Source of the DNA: Streptomyces specialis
GTDB lineage: Bacteria; Actinomycetota; Actinomycetes; Streptomycetales; Streptomycetaceae
Length of the DNA stretch: 64,000 nucleotides
Direction of reading: 5' to 3'
Assembly: GCF_001493375.1 (NCBI RefSeq)
Contig: NZ_LN929895.1
Coordinates: 647,485-711,484 of the forward strand
Under the pieces are notes generated by a model, which worked only from the letters and a program-made list of their open reading frames with translations, ran no database searches and was not told where the DNA came from. Shown one piece after another: positions 16,791 to 24,977 of this stretch; position 1 is the stretch's first letter, and each line of letters begins with the position of its first letter. A program made the translations under genes and the position numbers.

Positions 16791-17672
16791 ATGAGGACCA
16801 CCGCGCCGCGCCGGCCGGGCGCCCACCGCAGGCGCCGCCGGCCGCACCCCCACCACGACGCGCCGGACACCCGCCGGCAGTTCGAACGGATCGTCGCCCT
16901 GCCGGACGGGCCCGAGCGGGAGCGGCTCTGCCAGGAGGTCGTGCGGGCCTGGCTGCCGATGGCCGACCGGCTCGCGCGGAACTTCCGGGATCGCGGCGAG
17001 AGCCAGGAGGACCTGGCCCAGGTCGCCGCCCTGGGCCTGGTCAAGGCCGTGCGGGGGTACGACCCCGGGCGCGGCTGCGCGTTCGAGAGCTATGCCGTGC
17101 CCACCATCGTCGGCGAGGTCAAGCGGCACTTCCGGGACCACCTGTGGGGCGTGCACGTGCCGCGCCGCACGCAGGAGCTGCGCAACCGCGTGCGCGCCGC
17201 CCGCCACGAGCTGGACTGCCGGGTGGACGACCGGCAGCCGGGCGTGGGCGAGCTGGCGGAGCGCAGCGGACTGACGCCCGAGGAGGTCGAGGACGGGATG
17301 GCGGCCCTGGAGAGCTTCCGCCCGCTGTCCCTGGACGCGGAGCTGGCGGGCGCGGGCGACAGCTACACCCTGGCCGACACCCTCGGCGAGCCGGAGCCGG
17401 GCTACGAGCAGGTCGTCTACCGGGAGGCGGTCCGCCCCCGGCTCCAGGAGCTTTCCGATCGCGAACAGGAAATCCTCTATCTACGGTTCTTCCGGGAGAT
17501 GACCCAGAGCGAGATCGCGCGCCGCGTGGGCATCTCGCAGATGCATGTCTCCCGCATCCTCAGCCGGGTCTGCGAGCGCCTGCACGACGAAATCGAGCAC
17601 GCCGAGCACGCCGGGCGGGCCGAGCGCGCCGGGGGAGCCGGGGAGGGCGACGGGCGGGAGCCCCCGGCCTGA
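16791..17672 (+). CDS. RNA polymerase sigma factor, SigB/SigF/SigG family
   Basis: A 293-residue group 3 sigma factor. Region 2 is RLARNFRDRGESQEDLAQVAALGLVKAVRGYDPGRGCAFESYAVPTIVGEVKRHFRD, split here into its core (residues about 60-115). Region 3 follows (GVGELAERSGLTPEEVEDGM). Region 4 holds LSDREQEILYLRFFREMTQSEIARRVGISQMHVSRIL. An Arg/His-rich extension precedes region 2 and a Glu/Gly-rich tail follows. Such factors direct osmotic, oxidative or sporulation-stage transcription and are usually held by an RsbW-type anti-sigma; none is encoded beside this gene. ATG 16791 was taken as start. Confidence 0.88.
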   Translation: MRTTAPRRPGAHRRRRRPHPHHDAPDTRRQFERIVALPDGPERERLCQEVVRAWLPMADRLARNFRDRGESQEDLAQVAALGLVKAVRGYDPGRGCAFESYAVPTIVGEVKRHFRDHLWGVHVPRRTQELRNRVRAARHELDCRVDDRQPGVGELAERSGLTPEEVEDGMAALESFRPLSLDAELAGAGDSYTLADTLGEPEPGYEQVVYREAVRPRLQELSDREQEILYLRFFREMTQSEIARRVGISQMHVSRILSRVCERLHDEIEHAEHAGRAERAGGAGEGDGREPPA

Positions 17673-17689
17673 CCCCGGCCCCGGGTCGC

Positions 17690-18172
17690 TCACTCCGCGC
17701 CGCGCGCCCGCCGCCAGGCCGGGCTGTCCACGTAGTGGTTGTCGAACCGCTCGGACGTCGCCCTCAGCTCCGCCACCTCGGCCCGGCCCAGGTGCACGCG
17801 TTCCAGCAGCCGGTAGTAGTCGAACCGGTCCATGCCCGGCGTGAACACGACGAGCAGATCGGCCTCCTCCCCGGCCGCCGGCGCGAAGGCGTGCGGCAGC
17901 CGGGGCGGCACCACCAGCAGATCCCCGGCCCCCAGGGTGACCACCTCCTCGCCGGTCAGGGCCTGGAGGGAGCCGCCGAGGACGAAGAACAGCTCGGTCG
18001 CCCGGGTGTGGAAGTGCGGCGGCGCCCCGGGCGATCCGGCCCGCAGGCCGGCCCGGTTGACGGTCACCTCGGGGAGGTCGGCGAGCAGCCCGATCAGACT
18101 GCTCGGTCCGTCGGCCACCACCTCGGCGTTCGCCGCGCGGACGACGGTGGGGGTGAGGGGGAAGGCGTTCAT
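17690..18172 (-). CDS. Cupin-domain protein
   Basis: A 160-residue single-domain cupin. The metal motifs are visible: GAPPHFHTRATELFFVLGGSL (motif 1, two His and a Glu) and LVVPPRLPHAFAPAAGEEADLLVVFTP (motif 2, one His). The C-terminal helix region contains FDYYRLLERVHLG. Proteins of this type are often quercetin-dioxygenase-like or act as small-molecule binding modules. It lies next to the AhpD-like gene on the same strand, 49 bases downstream, so the two may be one transcript in a redox setting. Confidence 0.8.
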   Translation of the reverse strand: MNAFPLTPTVVRAANAEVVADGPSSLIGLLADLPEVTVNRAGLRAGSPGAPPHFHTRATELFFVLGGSLQALTGEEVVTLGAGDLLVVPPRLPHAFAPAAGEEADLLVVFTPGMDRFDYYRLLERVHLGRAEVAELRATSERFDNHYVDSPAWRRARGAE

Positions 18173-18221
18173 GTCGGGCTCCCTGCTGTCGTGGTGGCGA
18201 GGTCCGGGGTCGGAGGAGGTG

Positions 18222-18680
18222 TCAGGAGGCGGGGACGGGGGTGCGGACGGCGACGTTGAGGCGGTTCCACGCGTTGATCACCGCGATCGCCAGCACCAGG
18301 GAGGACAGCGCGGCCTCGTCGTAGTGCGCGGCGGCCGCGTCCCAGACGCCCTGGGGGACGCCCTCCGGGCTGTCCGCGACGCGCGTGGTCGCCTCGGCCA
18401 GCGCGAGCGCCGCCCGCTCGGCGCCGGTGAAGAACGACGTCTCGCGCCACGCCGCCACCGCGTACAGCCGCCGCTCCGTCTCGCCCGCCTCCCGCGCCTC
18501 GCGGGCGTGCATGTCCACGCAGAACGCGCAGCCGTTGATCTGGCTGACGCGCAGCCGCACGAGGTCCAGCGTGCCGCGCGGGACGCCGCTGCCCTCGCCG
18601 TTGAGGAACGTCTCGGCGGCGAGCAGCCCCCGGTACCCCTCGGCCACGTGCTTGCGGAGTGCGATCCGTGCCTTGTCCAT
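18222..18680 (-). CDS. AhpD-like alkylhydroperoxidase (carboxymuconolactone decarboxylase fold)
   Basis: A 152-residue helical protein with the AhpD signature NGCAFCVDMHAREAREAG: the CxxC pair and the downstream His of the peroxidase proton relay. Proteins of this size usually reduce organic hydroperoxides with thiols. ATG 18680 is preceded by GAAGG. The upstream gap carries two TATCCAG motifs also present in front of the neighbouring Rrf2 gene, so redox control by that regulator is likely. Confidence 0.85.
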   Translation of the reverse strand: MDKARIALRKHVAEGYRGLLAAETFLNGEGSGVPRGTLDLVRLRVSQINGCAFCVDMHAREAREAGETERRLYAVAAWRETSFFTGAERAALALAEATTRVADSPEGVPQGVWDAAAAHYDEAALSSLVLAIAVINAWNRLNVAVRTPVPAS

Positions 18681-18706
18681 GACGTCTCTTCCTTCTCTTC
18701 TCTCGC

Positions 18707-18729
18707 TATCCAGGATCTTCGATATCCAG
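18707..18729. promoter_or_regulatory. TATCCAG repeats, candidate Rrf2 operator of the AhpD-like gene
   Basis: TATCCAG occurs at 18707-18713 and again at 18723-18729, sixteen bases apart. Together they form an imperfect dyad (GGATC-N3-GATATCC). The same word, inverted, is in front of the rrf2-type gene at 19262. Confidence 0.45.
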
Positions 18730-18772
18730 ATTTGGGTCGTGCGGTGGGCCAGGCCCGCCGCACGGCTCCCGC

Positions 18773-19252
18773 TCAGGTGCCGCGCCCGGCGAACCAGCGC
18801 CGCGTGCTCGCGGGCGTGTCCGGGTGCCGCTCCTCGACCACCGCCTTGATGTCGGCGAGCGTCTGCCCCGCCAGCTCCCTGCGCCAGGCCAGCTCGGCCC
18901 GCCGCATGGACTGGGAGATCACGCACGTCTTCCGGTAGTCCACGTCGTCCCGGCCGCCGGGCCCCCGCCGCAGCACCTCGCCGCAGCGGAACGCCTCGGT
19001 CGTGCCCTCGATCGCGGTCACCACGTCGAGCAGCGTGATGTGCTCGGGCGCCCGCGCCAGCCGGAAGCCGCCGCGCGGCCCCGGGGTCGAGGTCACGATG
19101 CCCGCCCGCGCCAGCGCCTGAAGCTGCTTGTTCAGATAGGCGGCCGGCAGGTCGTAGAACGCCGCCAGCCGCGCCGCCGTCATCGCCTCGCCCGACTCGA
19201 CCCAGGTGAGGTTCAGACAACTGTGCAAGGCCCATTCGACGCCTTCGCTCAT
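18773..19252 (-). CDS. Rrf2-family transcriptional regulator
   Basis: A 159-residue winged-helix regulator. The N-terminal HTH has WALHSCLNLTWVESGEAMTAARLAAFYDLPAAYLNKQLQALARAG in two parts, followed by the family wing STPGPRGGFRLARAPEHITLLDVVTAIEG. Cysteines occur in HSC, FRCGE and KTCVI. Some Rrf2 proteins (NsrR, IscR, RsrR) hold an iron-sulphur cluster with three Cys or Cys/Glu/His ligands, so cluster or thiol sensing is possible. ATG 19252 has AGG eight bases upstream; ATG 19258 is an alternative. It probably controls itself and the AhpD-like gene. Confidence 0.83.
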   Translation of the reverse strand: MSEGVEWALHSCLNLTWVESGEAMTAARLAAFYDLPAAYLNKQLQALARAGIVTSTPGPRGGFRLARAPEHITLLDVVTAIEGTTEAFRCGEVLRRGPGGRDDVDYRKTCVISQSMRRAELAWRRELAGQTLADIKAVVEERHPDTPASTRRWFAGRGT

Positions 19253-19261
19253 CCGCATAAC

Positions 19262-19280
19262 CTGGATACTAGACGTCCAG
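19262..19280. promoter_or_regulatory. CTGGA/TCCAG dyad before the Rrf2 gene
   Basis: CTGGA (19262-19266) and TCCAG (19276-19280) form an inverted repeat with a nine-base centre. It contains CTGGATA, the complement of the TATCCAG words in front of the AhpD-like gene. It overlaps the start region of the Rrf2 gene, which fits autoregulation. Confidence 0.45.
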
Positions 19281-19304
19281 AATAGCGGGCGCAACCCCTC
19301 TCCC

Positions 19305-19335
19305 TTGACTTCAACTCCACTTGAGGTTGAAGCCT
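19305..19335 (+). promoter_or_regulatory. SoxR-like box in a long-spacer promoter
   Basis: A TTGACT -35 element (19305-19310), a 19-base spacer and AAGCCT as a weak -10. Inside the spacer is ACTTCAA-N6-TTGAGGT (19308-19327). The arms and six-base centre match the SoxR box pattern CCTCAA-N6-TTGAGG, and long 19-bp spacers are typical of MerR-family activation. Confidence 0.65.
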
Positions 19336-19388
19336 TGGTCCGGCAGATCGACGACCCGACCGGGACAGAGCAGAAAGAGGGAGCCGGA

Positions 19389-20360
19389 ATGCGCGAGATC
19401 CGAGTGAGGGAGTTCGGCGGATCCGAGGTGCTGGTGCCCGTCGACGCGCCCGACCCCCGGCCGGGGGAGGGACAGGTGGTGATCGGTGTGACCGCCGTGG
19501 ACACGATCTTCGTGGAGACCCAGATCCGCGGCGGCAAGGCCCGGGACTGGTTCCCCGTCGAGCCGCCGTATGTGCCCGGCGCGGGCGCCGGGGGGCACGT
19601 CACCGCCATCGGCCCCGGCGTCGATCCCGCCTGGACCGGCCGGGCCGTCATCACCCGCGCGGCGGTCAACGGCTCCTACGCCGACCAGGTCCTCTCCCCG
19701 GCCGACGCGCTCGTCGCCGTCCCCGACGGCCTGGACCTGCGCGAGGCGACCGCGCTCGCGCACGACGGGACGACGACGATGGCGCTGTTCGGCCAGGGCG
19801 GCATCCGGGCGGGGGAGTGGGTGCTGATCACGGCGGCGGCCGGCGGCATGGGGCTGCTGCTCGTGCAGCTCGCCCGCGCGGCCGGCGCCCGCGTCATCGG
19901 CGCCGCGCGCGGAACGCGCAAGCTGGCCCTGGTCCGGGAGCTGGGCGCGGAGGTCGTGGTCGACTACACCGAGCCCGGCTGGACCGACGAGGTGCGCAAG
20001 GCGACGGGCGGCGCCGGGGTGGACGTGCTGTGGGACGGCGCGGGCGGCGCGATCGGCACGGCGGCGTTCGAGGTGGCGGCGGACGGCGCGCGCGTCTCCG
20101 CGCACGGCGCGCCCGGCGACGCGTTCGCCCCCCTCGACCCGGCGGACGCCGCCCGACGGAACATCACGCTCACCGGCATCGCCGACCTCCAGCTCACGCC
20201 CGAGGAGGCGGTGCGCCGCCTCGCCGAGGCGGTGGAAGCGGCGGCGGCCGGGCGGATGCGCCCGCACATCAGCCGGACGTTCCCCCTGGAACGGGCGGCC
20301 GACGCCCACGCGGCGATCGAGAACCGCGAGATCATCGGCAAGGCCCTCCTCCTGGCCTGA
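19389..20360 (+). CDS. Zinc-binding/quinone oxidoreductase-type dehydrogenase, probable SoxR target
   Basis: A 323-residue medium-chain dehydrogenase/reductase. The N-terminal GroES-like domain has PPYVPGAGAGGHVTAIGPGV. The Rossmann part has ITAAAGGMGLLLVQLARAAGARVIGAA (the AxxGGxG coenzyme loop of the quinone-oxidoreductase branch). Structural and catalytic zinc ligands are absent, which fits NADPH-dependent quinone reduction. The promoter carries a SoxR-like box. In S. coelicolor the SoxR regulon includes an oxidoreductase of this kind, which responds to redox-cycling compounds. Ribosome site GAGGGA precedes ATG 19389. Confidence 0.85.
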   Translation: MREIRVREFGGSEVLVPVDAPDPRPGEGQVVIGVTAVDTIFVETQIRGGKARDWFPVEPPYVPGAGAGGHVTAIGPGVDPAWTGRAVITRAAVNGSYADQVLSPADALVAVPDGLDLREATALAHDGTTTMALFGQGGIRAGEWVLITAAAGGMGLLLVQLARAAGARVIGAARGTRKLALVRELGAEVVVDYTEPGWTDEVRKATGGAGVDVLWDGAGGAIGTAAFEVAADGARVSAHGAPGDAFAPLDPADAARRNITLTGIADLQLTPEEAVRRLAEAVEAAAAGRMRPHISRTFPLERAADAHAAIENREIIGKALLLA

Positions 20361-20376
20361 CCCCGGCCCGCGCCGG

Positions 20377-20414
20377 ACGCCGCCGTACGGGAATCCCGTG
20401 ATCATCGGCGGCGT
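20377..20414. terminator. Nested hairpin between two oxidoreductase genes
   Basis: An outer nine-base stem (ACGCCGCCG with CGGCGGCGT, 20377-20385 and 20406-20414) encloses an inner ACGGG/CCCGT stem (20387-20399). It probably ends the SoxR-controlled transcript before the next gene. Confidence 0.55.
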
Positions 20415-20452
20415 TGCGCGGTACGTCAGCAGCACAAGGGGAGGGGCTCATC

Positions 20453-21358
20453 GTGCGCGCCATACAGATCGATCGCTTCGGCACACCGGACGTCCTCGAC
20501 GTCGCCGAGGTCCAGCCACCCGAACCGGGGGCCGGGGACGTGCTGATCCGGACCGTCGCGACCAGCATCAATCCGGTCGACGACAAGACGCGGGCGGGGG
20601 CCATCGGCGAGGGAACGCCGCCGCTGCCGATGACGCTCGGCTGGGACCTGGCGGGCATCGTGGTGGACGGGGGCGACAGCGGGCTGCGCGTCGGCGAACG
20701 TGTCATCGCCCTGTCCCACCAGCTCAGCACCGGCCGCGGCACCTGGTCCGACCTGGTCGCGCTTCCGGCGCGGACCGTGGCCGCCGCGCCGAGGGCGGTC
20801 AGCCTGGTCGAGGCGGCCACCCTGCCGCTGCCCGGACTCACGGCCCTCCAGACGCTGGACTGGCTCGCGGTGTCCGCCGGGGAGCGGCTGCTGATCGCCG
20901 GCGCCGCGGGCGCGGTCGGTGGCCTGGCGCTCCAGATCGCCCGGGCCCGGGGCGTCGAAGTCGACGCCCTGGTCTCCCGGGACGCGCAGGCCGGATTCGC
21001 CCGTGACCACGGCGCCGGCTTCGTCACCACGGACCCCGGCGCGCTGCGAGGCCGGGGCTACGACGCGGTGTTCGACACCTTCGGGGCCTTTGTGACCGAG
21101 GCGGTGGCCGACGGCGGCCGGTACGCGTCGATCGCCACCCAGGCCGGCCCGGTCCCCGACCTGTCCGCACGCGGTGTGCGCGGCACCGTCCACCAGGTGC
21201 GCGAGGACGGCGCGGGACTGCGCGAACTCACGGGGCTGGTCGACCGGGGCTCCCTGCGACCGCGGGTGCACGCCACCTTCGGCCTGCACGAGATCCGGGC
21301 CGCCCACGAGCGCTTCCGCCGGGGCGGCCTGGCGGGAAAGATCACCGTGACGTTCTGA
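20453..21358 (+). CDS. NADP-dependent oxidoreductase, MDR/quinone reductase type
   Basis: A 301-residue zinc-free medium-chain reductase. It starts at GTG 20453 behind AAGGGGAGGGG. The N-terminal half shows the usual NPVDDKTRAG and LGWDLAGIVV motifs. The coenzyme domain has LLIAGAAGAVGGLALQIARARGVEVDALVS. The C-terminus HERFRRGGLAGKITVTF is typical. Relatives reduce quinones or enones with NADPH. A hairpin separates it from the SoxR-type gene upstream, so it may have its own promoter. Confidence 0.82.
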   Translation: MRAIQIDRFGTPDVLDVAEVQPPEPGAGDVLIRTVATSINPVDDKTRAGAIGEGTPPLPMTLGWDLAGIVVDGGDSGLRVGERVIALSHQLSTGRGTWSDLVALPARTVAAAPRAVSLVEAATLPLPGLTALQTLDWLAVSAGERLLIAGAAGAVGGLALQIARARGVEVDALVSRDAQAGFARDHGAGFVTTDPGALRGRGYDAVFDTFGAFVTEAVADGGRYASIATQAGPVPDLSARGVRGTVHQVREDGAGLRELTGLVDRGSLRPRVHATFGLHEIRAAHERFRRGGLAGKITVTF

Positions 21359-21376
21359 GCCACGCGCCCCGGCGGC

Positions 21377-22390
21377 TCACGACGCGGCGTCGTCCGAGGG
21401 CGCGACGGTGACGACTATCTTGCCGACCTGGCCGCCGGCTTCGAGGTGGCGGTGGGCGTCGGCGATGGCGTCGAAGGGGAAGGCGCGGTCGATGACGGGC
21501 GTGAGGTGGCCCGCGACGAGGCCCTCGCGGACGAAGTCGACGGCCTTCCGGAGGCGGGTGTCATCGGTGGTGATCTCGAAGAGCGTGAAGCCGCGGAGGG
21601 TGAGGCCCTTGAAGAGGACCGCGCCGGTGTCCAGGGGTGTGGGGGCGGGGTCCAGGAGGCCGTAGAGGACGATCGTGGCCCCTGGGGCGGCGGCGGTGAC
21701 GAGGTCCGCCAGGGCGGGGCCGCCGACCGGGTCGAAGACCAGCTCGGCGCCCTTGCCGCCGGTCAGTTCCCGCACCCGGGCGACGACGTCCTCCTCGGCG
21801 GTGGCGATGACGGCGTCGGCCCCGGCCTCCAGGAGCTGCCGGCGCTTGGCGCCGGTACGGGTCAGGGCGACGGCGCGGGCGCCGACCATGCGCGCGATCT
21901 GGATGGCGGCGAGTCCGACGCTGCTGGAGGCGGCGGGGATGAGGACGGTCTCGCCTTCCTTGAGGCGGGCGAAGTCGATCAGGCCGCCGTAGGCGGTGAT
22001 GTACATCATCCACACCGAGGCGGCTTCCTCGAAGGACAGATGCTCGGGGTGGGCGACGACCGCCCGCGCGGGGACCAGGACGTGCTCACCGTGCACCGGG
22101 TACTCGGTCATCGGGAAAGCGGGGACGACGCTGACCGCGTCGCCCGGCGCGAGACCGGTGACGTTGTCGCCGACCGCCTCCACCTCACCGGCGGCCTCGT
22201 AGCCGATGCCGGAGGGGAAGACCGGGTCGATGCCGTACTGGCCCCGCCGGAACATCGACTCGGCCCGGTTCAGCCCGAGGGCCCGGGTGCGGAGGAGGAC
22301 CTCGTCCGGCGCGGGGGCGGGAACGGGAACGTCTTCCAGTGACAGGACTTCGGGGCCACCGGTCCGGTGGAAGCGGACAACGCGATTCAT
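21377..22390 (-). CDS. Zinc-type alcohol dehydrogenase-like (quinone oxidoreductase) protein
   Basis: A 337-residue MDR enzyme: VRFHRTGGPEVLSLEDVPVP at the N-terminus, FPSGIGYEAAGEVEAVGDNVTG in the GroES-like domain, and VLIPAASSSVGLAAIQIARMVGA as the coenzyme-binding stretch (S-S-x-G variant of AxxGGxG). No zinc ligands are evident. GGAGAGG seven bases before ATG 22390 fixes the start. It is divergent from an ArsR-type gene. That layout is common for electrophile- or quinone-inducible reductases. Confidence 0.83.
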   Translation of the reverse strand: MNRVVRFHRTGGPEVLSLEDVPVPAPAPDEVLLRTRALGLNRAESMFRRGQYGIDPVFPSGIGYEAAGEVEAVGDNVTGLAPGDAVSVVPAFPMTEYPVHGEHVLVPARAVVAHPEHLSFEEAASVWMMYITAYGGLIDFARLKEGETVLIPAASSSVGLAAIQIARMVGARAVALTRTGAKRRQLLEAGADAVIATAEEDVVARVRELTGGKGAELVFDPVGGPALADLVTAAAPGATIVLYGLLDPAPTPLDTGAVLFKGLTLRGFTLFEITTDDTRLRKAVDFVREGLVAGHLTPVIDRAFPFDAIADAHRHLEAGGQVGKIVVTVAPSDDAAS

Positions 22391-22472
22391 CGTGCACCTC
22401 TCCAGGGGCGAACGCACGGACACGCGGGGCTGCCCCCCGCGCTCTCCACTAGAGCGCTTATGACGATGGCTG

Positions 22473-22483
22473 TCAAACTTTGA
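22473..22483. promoter_or_regulatory. Palindromic operator candidate, oxidoreductase/ArsR gap
   Basis: TCAAA-C-TTTGA is a perfect short palindrome in the 175-bp divergent gap. A related TTTGA word lies at 22495-22500. It is AT-rich against a GC-rich background and is the best site for the ArsR-type protein. Confidence 0.45.
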
Positions 22484-22565
22484 TGCTCATCGACCTTTGA
22501 GCGTGACCGGCGTATCGTGGGGGAGACCTGCCGATCGTCCAGCAGCCCCGAAGGAGGTGGCCCCG

Positions 22566-22907
22566 GTGTCCCGTCCCGACGCGCGGATCCCCGAACATCC
22601 GGAACCGCACGAGATCACCCTCCAGGCGGTTCTGGAGGCGCTCGTCGATCCGGTGCGCCGGAGCATCGCCGCCCAGCTCCACCGCGCCGGGGAGGACATC
22701 AGTTGCGGCAAGTTCGACCTGCCCGTGGCCCGCTCGACCGCGACCCACCACTTCGGCGTCCTGCGCGAGGCCGGCGTCATCCGCCAGTACTACGTGGGCA
22801 CCTCGCGGATGAACACGCTGCGCGCCGACGACCTCAACAGCCGTTTCCCCGGCCTCCTCGACGCCTGCCTCCAGGCGGAGACCACCACCCCGGACCCGGA
22901 ACCCTGA
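22566..22907 (+). CDS. ArsR-family winged-helix regulator
   Basis: A 113-residue regulator. GTG 22566 follows AAGGAGGTGG at seven bases. The HTH reads LEALVDPVRRSIAAQLHRAG ... ARSTATHHFGVLREAGVIRQYYVGTSRMNTLR, typical of ArsR/SmtB-like repressors of the non-metal branch. A single Cys (ISCGKF) lies before the recognition helix and could serve as a thiol switch, but no metal site is apparent. It probably represses the divergent oxidoreductase gene. Confidence 0.8.
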   Translation: MSRPDARIPEHPEPHEITLQAVLEALVDPVRRSIAAQLHRAGEDISCGKFDLPVARSTATHHFGVLREAGVIRQYYVGTSRMNTLRADDLNSRFPGLLDACLQAETTTPDPEP

Positions 22908-23053
22908 CGGCGGGCGGCCTCGCCGCGCGGCCGCTGACGCGGTGCGACGCGGCTCCGGGCGAACTCCGGGGAATCCACCGACTGCCCCCGGGCCGTCCCC
23001 GGGCCGTGCGACGACGGCCCGGGGCGACCGGCGACGACCGACGACGACCACGA

Positions 23054-23086
23054 CGGCCCGCCTCCGCGCCGGTCGGAAGCGGGCCG
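23054..23086. terminator. Hairpin between convergent ArsR and lpd genes
   Basis: CGGCCCGC (23054-23061) pairs with GCGGGCCG (23079-23086) over a 17-base loop, in the 203-bp convergent gap. Confidence 0.45.
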
Positions 23087-23110
23087 CCGTGAGGTGGCGT
23101 CAGGCGGTGG

Positions 23111-24520
23111 TCACATGTTGATCATATGGCCGGCCAGGCCGTGGATCGCTTCCTTCACCGCTTCGCCCAGCGTCGGGTGGGCGTGGACGTTGCGGGCCAC
23201 CTCGTGGACCGTCAGGTCCCACTGCTGGGCCAGCGTCAGCTCCGGCAGCAGTTCCGTCACCTCGGGGCCGATCAGGTGGGCGCCGAGGAGTTCGCCGTGG
23301 CGGTCGTCGCTGATCACCTTCACGAAGCCCGACGGCTGGCCCAGGCCGTGGGCCTTGCCGTTCGCCGTGAAGGGGAACTTGGCGACCTTCACCTCGAAGC
23401 CGCGCTCCCGCGCCTGCTGCTCCGTCAGGCCGAAGCTCGCGATCTGCGGCTGGCAGTACGTGGCGCGCGGGATCATCACGTAGTCCAGCTCCATGGTCTC
23501 CGCGCCGCCGATCGTCTCGGCCGCCACGACGCCCATCGACTCGGCCGCGTGCGCCAGCATCAGCTTCGCCGTCACGTCGCCGATCGCGAAGATGTGCGGG
23601 ACGCTGGTGCGGCACCGGCCGTCCACCGCGATGGCGTTGCGCTCGGTGAGCTGGACGCCGGTGTTCTCCAGGCCGTAGCCGGTCACCCGGGGCGCGAAGC
23701 CGATGGCCTGCATCACCTTGTCGGCCTCCAGCACCCGCTGCTGGCCCTTGCCGTCGGTCACCGTCACCCGGACCGGCGCGGACGGGTCGGAGTCGTCGAT
23801 CCCGTCCACCCGGGTGGAGGTGAGGACCTCGATGCCCAGCTTCCGGTACTGCCGCGCCAGCTCCTTGGACACATCGGTGTCCTCCAGCGGCACCATCCGG
23901 TCCAGGAACTCGACGATGGTGACCTTCACGCCGTAGTTGTGCAGCACGTACGCGAACTCGACGCCGATCGCCCCGGCCCCCGCGATGATGATGCTGCCGG
24001 GGAGCGCGTCGGTCATGATCTGCTCCTCGTACGTCACCACGCGGTCGCTGAGCGAGGTGCCGGGGAGCAGGCGGGTGGAGGCACCGGCCGCGATGACGCA
24101 GTGGTCGAACGTGACCGTCTCGGTCCCGCCGGCCGTCAGCGCGACCTGGAGGGTGTGCGGGTCGGTGAACGTGCCGCGGCCGTCGTACTCGGTGATGCCG
24201 TTCTTCTTCATCAGGTAGTGCACGCCGTTGACGCGGCCCTCGGCCACCTTCCGGCTGCGCGCGAACGCCGCGCCGTAGTCGAAGCCGACCTCCCCCTCGA
24301 CGCGGATGCCGAACGTCTCGCGCTCATGCGTGAACAGGTGAGCCAGCTCGGCGTTGCGCAGCAGCGCCTTGGAGGGGATGCACCCCACGTTCAGGCACAC
24401 ACCGCCCCAGTACTTCTCCTCGACGACCGCGGTCCGCAGGCCGAGCTGGCCGGCCCGGACGGCCGCGGTGTAGCCTCCCGGGCCCGCGCCCAGGACGACG
24501 ACGTCGTAGTGCGTGCTCAT
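23111..24520 (-). CDS. lpdA: Dihydrolipoyl dehydrogenase
   Basis: A 469-residue flavoprotein disulphide reductase, full length. It has the FAD site [14 protein letters not shown] (residues 7-20), the redox pair Cys42/Cys47 in [13 protein letters not shown], the NAD site [17 protein letters not shown], a second FAD contact IFAIGDV, and the C-terminal His-Glu relay [10 protein letters not shown]. It reoxidises dihydrolipoamide in pyruvate, 2-oxoglutarate or branched-chain dehydrogenase complexes or the glycine cleavage system. It stands alone here, without E1/E2 genes, so it may be the shared E3. Confidence 0.93.
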   Translation of the reverse strand: MSTHYDVVVLGAGPGGYTAAVRAGQLGLRTAVVEEKYWGGVCLNVGCIPSKALLRNAELAHLFTHERETFGIRVEGEVGFDYGAAFARSRKVAEGRVNGVHYLMKKNGITEYDGRGTFTDPHTLQVALTAGGTETVTFDHCVIAAGASTRLLPGTSLSDRVVTYEEQIMTDALPGSIIIAGAGAIGVEFAYVLHNYGVKVTIVEFLDRMVPLEDTDVSKELARQYRKLGIEVLTSTRVDGIDDSDPSAPVRVTVTDGKGQQRVLEADKVMQAIGFAPRVTGYGLENTGVQLTERNAIAVDGRCRTSVPHIFAIGDVTAKLMLAHAAESMGVVAAETIGGAETMELDYVMIPRATYCQPQIASFGLTEQQARERGFEVKVAKFPFTANGKAHGLGQPSGFVKVISDDRHGELLGAHLIGPEVTELLPELTLAQQWDLTVHEVARNVHAHPTLGEAVKEAIHGLAGHMINM

Positions 24521-24602
24521 GAACTCTCACGCCTTCTTTCCCGATGACAGACATTTCGCCTTGCGGCTCCCATGACATCACGCGCGGCGCCCGCCCGGGT
24601 CG

Positions 24603-24977
24603 TCAGCCCCACACGGTCCCGGCCAGCGCGACCCCGGCGTACGTCGCGGCCAGCCCGGCGGCGACACCGCCCAGCGCGTTGGCGGCGGCCAGCCGCCGGG
24701 CACCGGACTCGGCCAGCCGCAGCGTCTCCCACGAGAACGTGGAGTAGGTGGTCAGCGCCCCGCACAGGCCGGTCCCCAGGAACAGCCGCACCCCGTCCGG
24801 CGCGGCGTCCGCCACCACCGCGCCCGTCAGGACACCGGCCAGCGCGCAGCCGGTCACGTTCACGGTGAACATGCCCCACGGGAACGCGGTGCCGCGCCGC
24901 GCGCCGACGGCCCGGTCGGTGAGGTACCGGGCCACCGCGCCCACCATGCCGCCCGTGAACACCAGCAGCCAGTTCAC
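24603..24977 (-). CDS. crcB: Fluoride channel CrcB/FluC, second subunit
   Basis: A 124-residue four-helix membrane protein with the FluC motifs GGMVGAVARY, FTVNVTGCALAG and GALTTYSTFSWE. FluC channels are dual-topology dimers that export fluoride passively. When two genes occur together, as here, they normally form an antiparallel heterodimer. It starts at GTG 24977, overlapping the stop of the first crcB gene by GTGA, so translation is coupled. I saw no fluoride riboswitch upstream. Confidence 0.88.
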   Translation of the reverse strand: MNWLLVFTGGMVGAVARYLTDRAVGARRGTAFPWGMFTVNVTGCALAGVLTGAVVADAAPDGVRLFLGTGLCGALTTYSTFSWETLRLAESGARRLAAANALGGVAAGLAATYAGVALAGTVWG

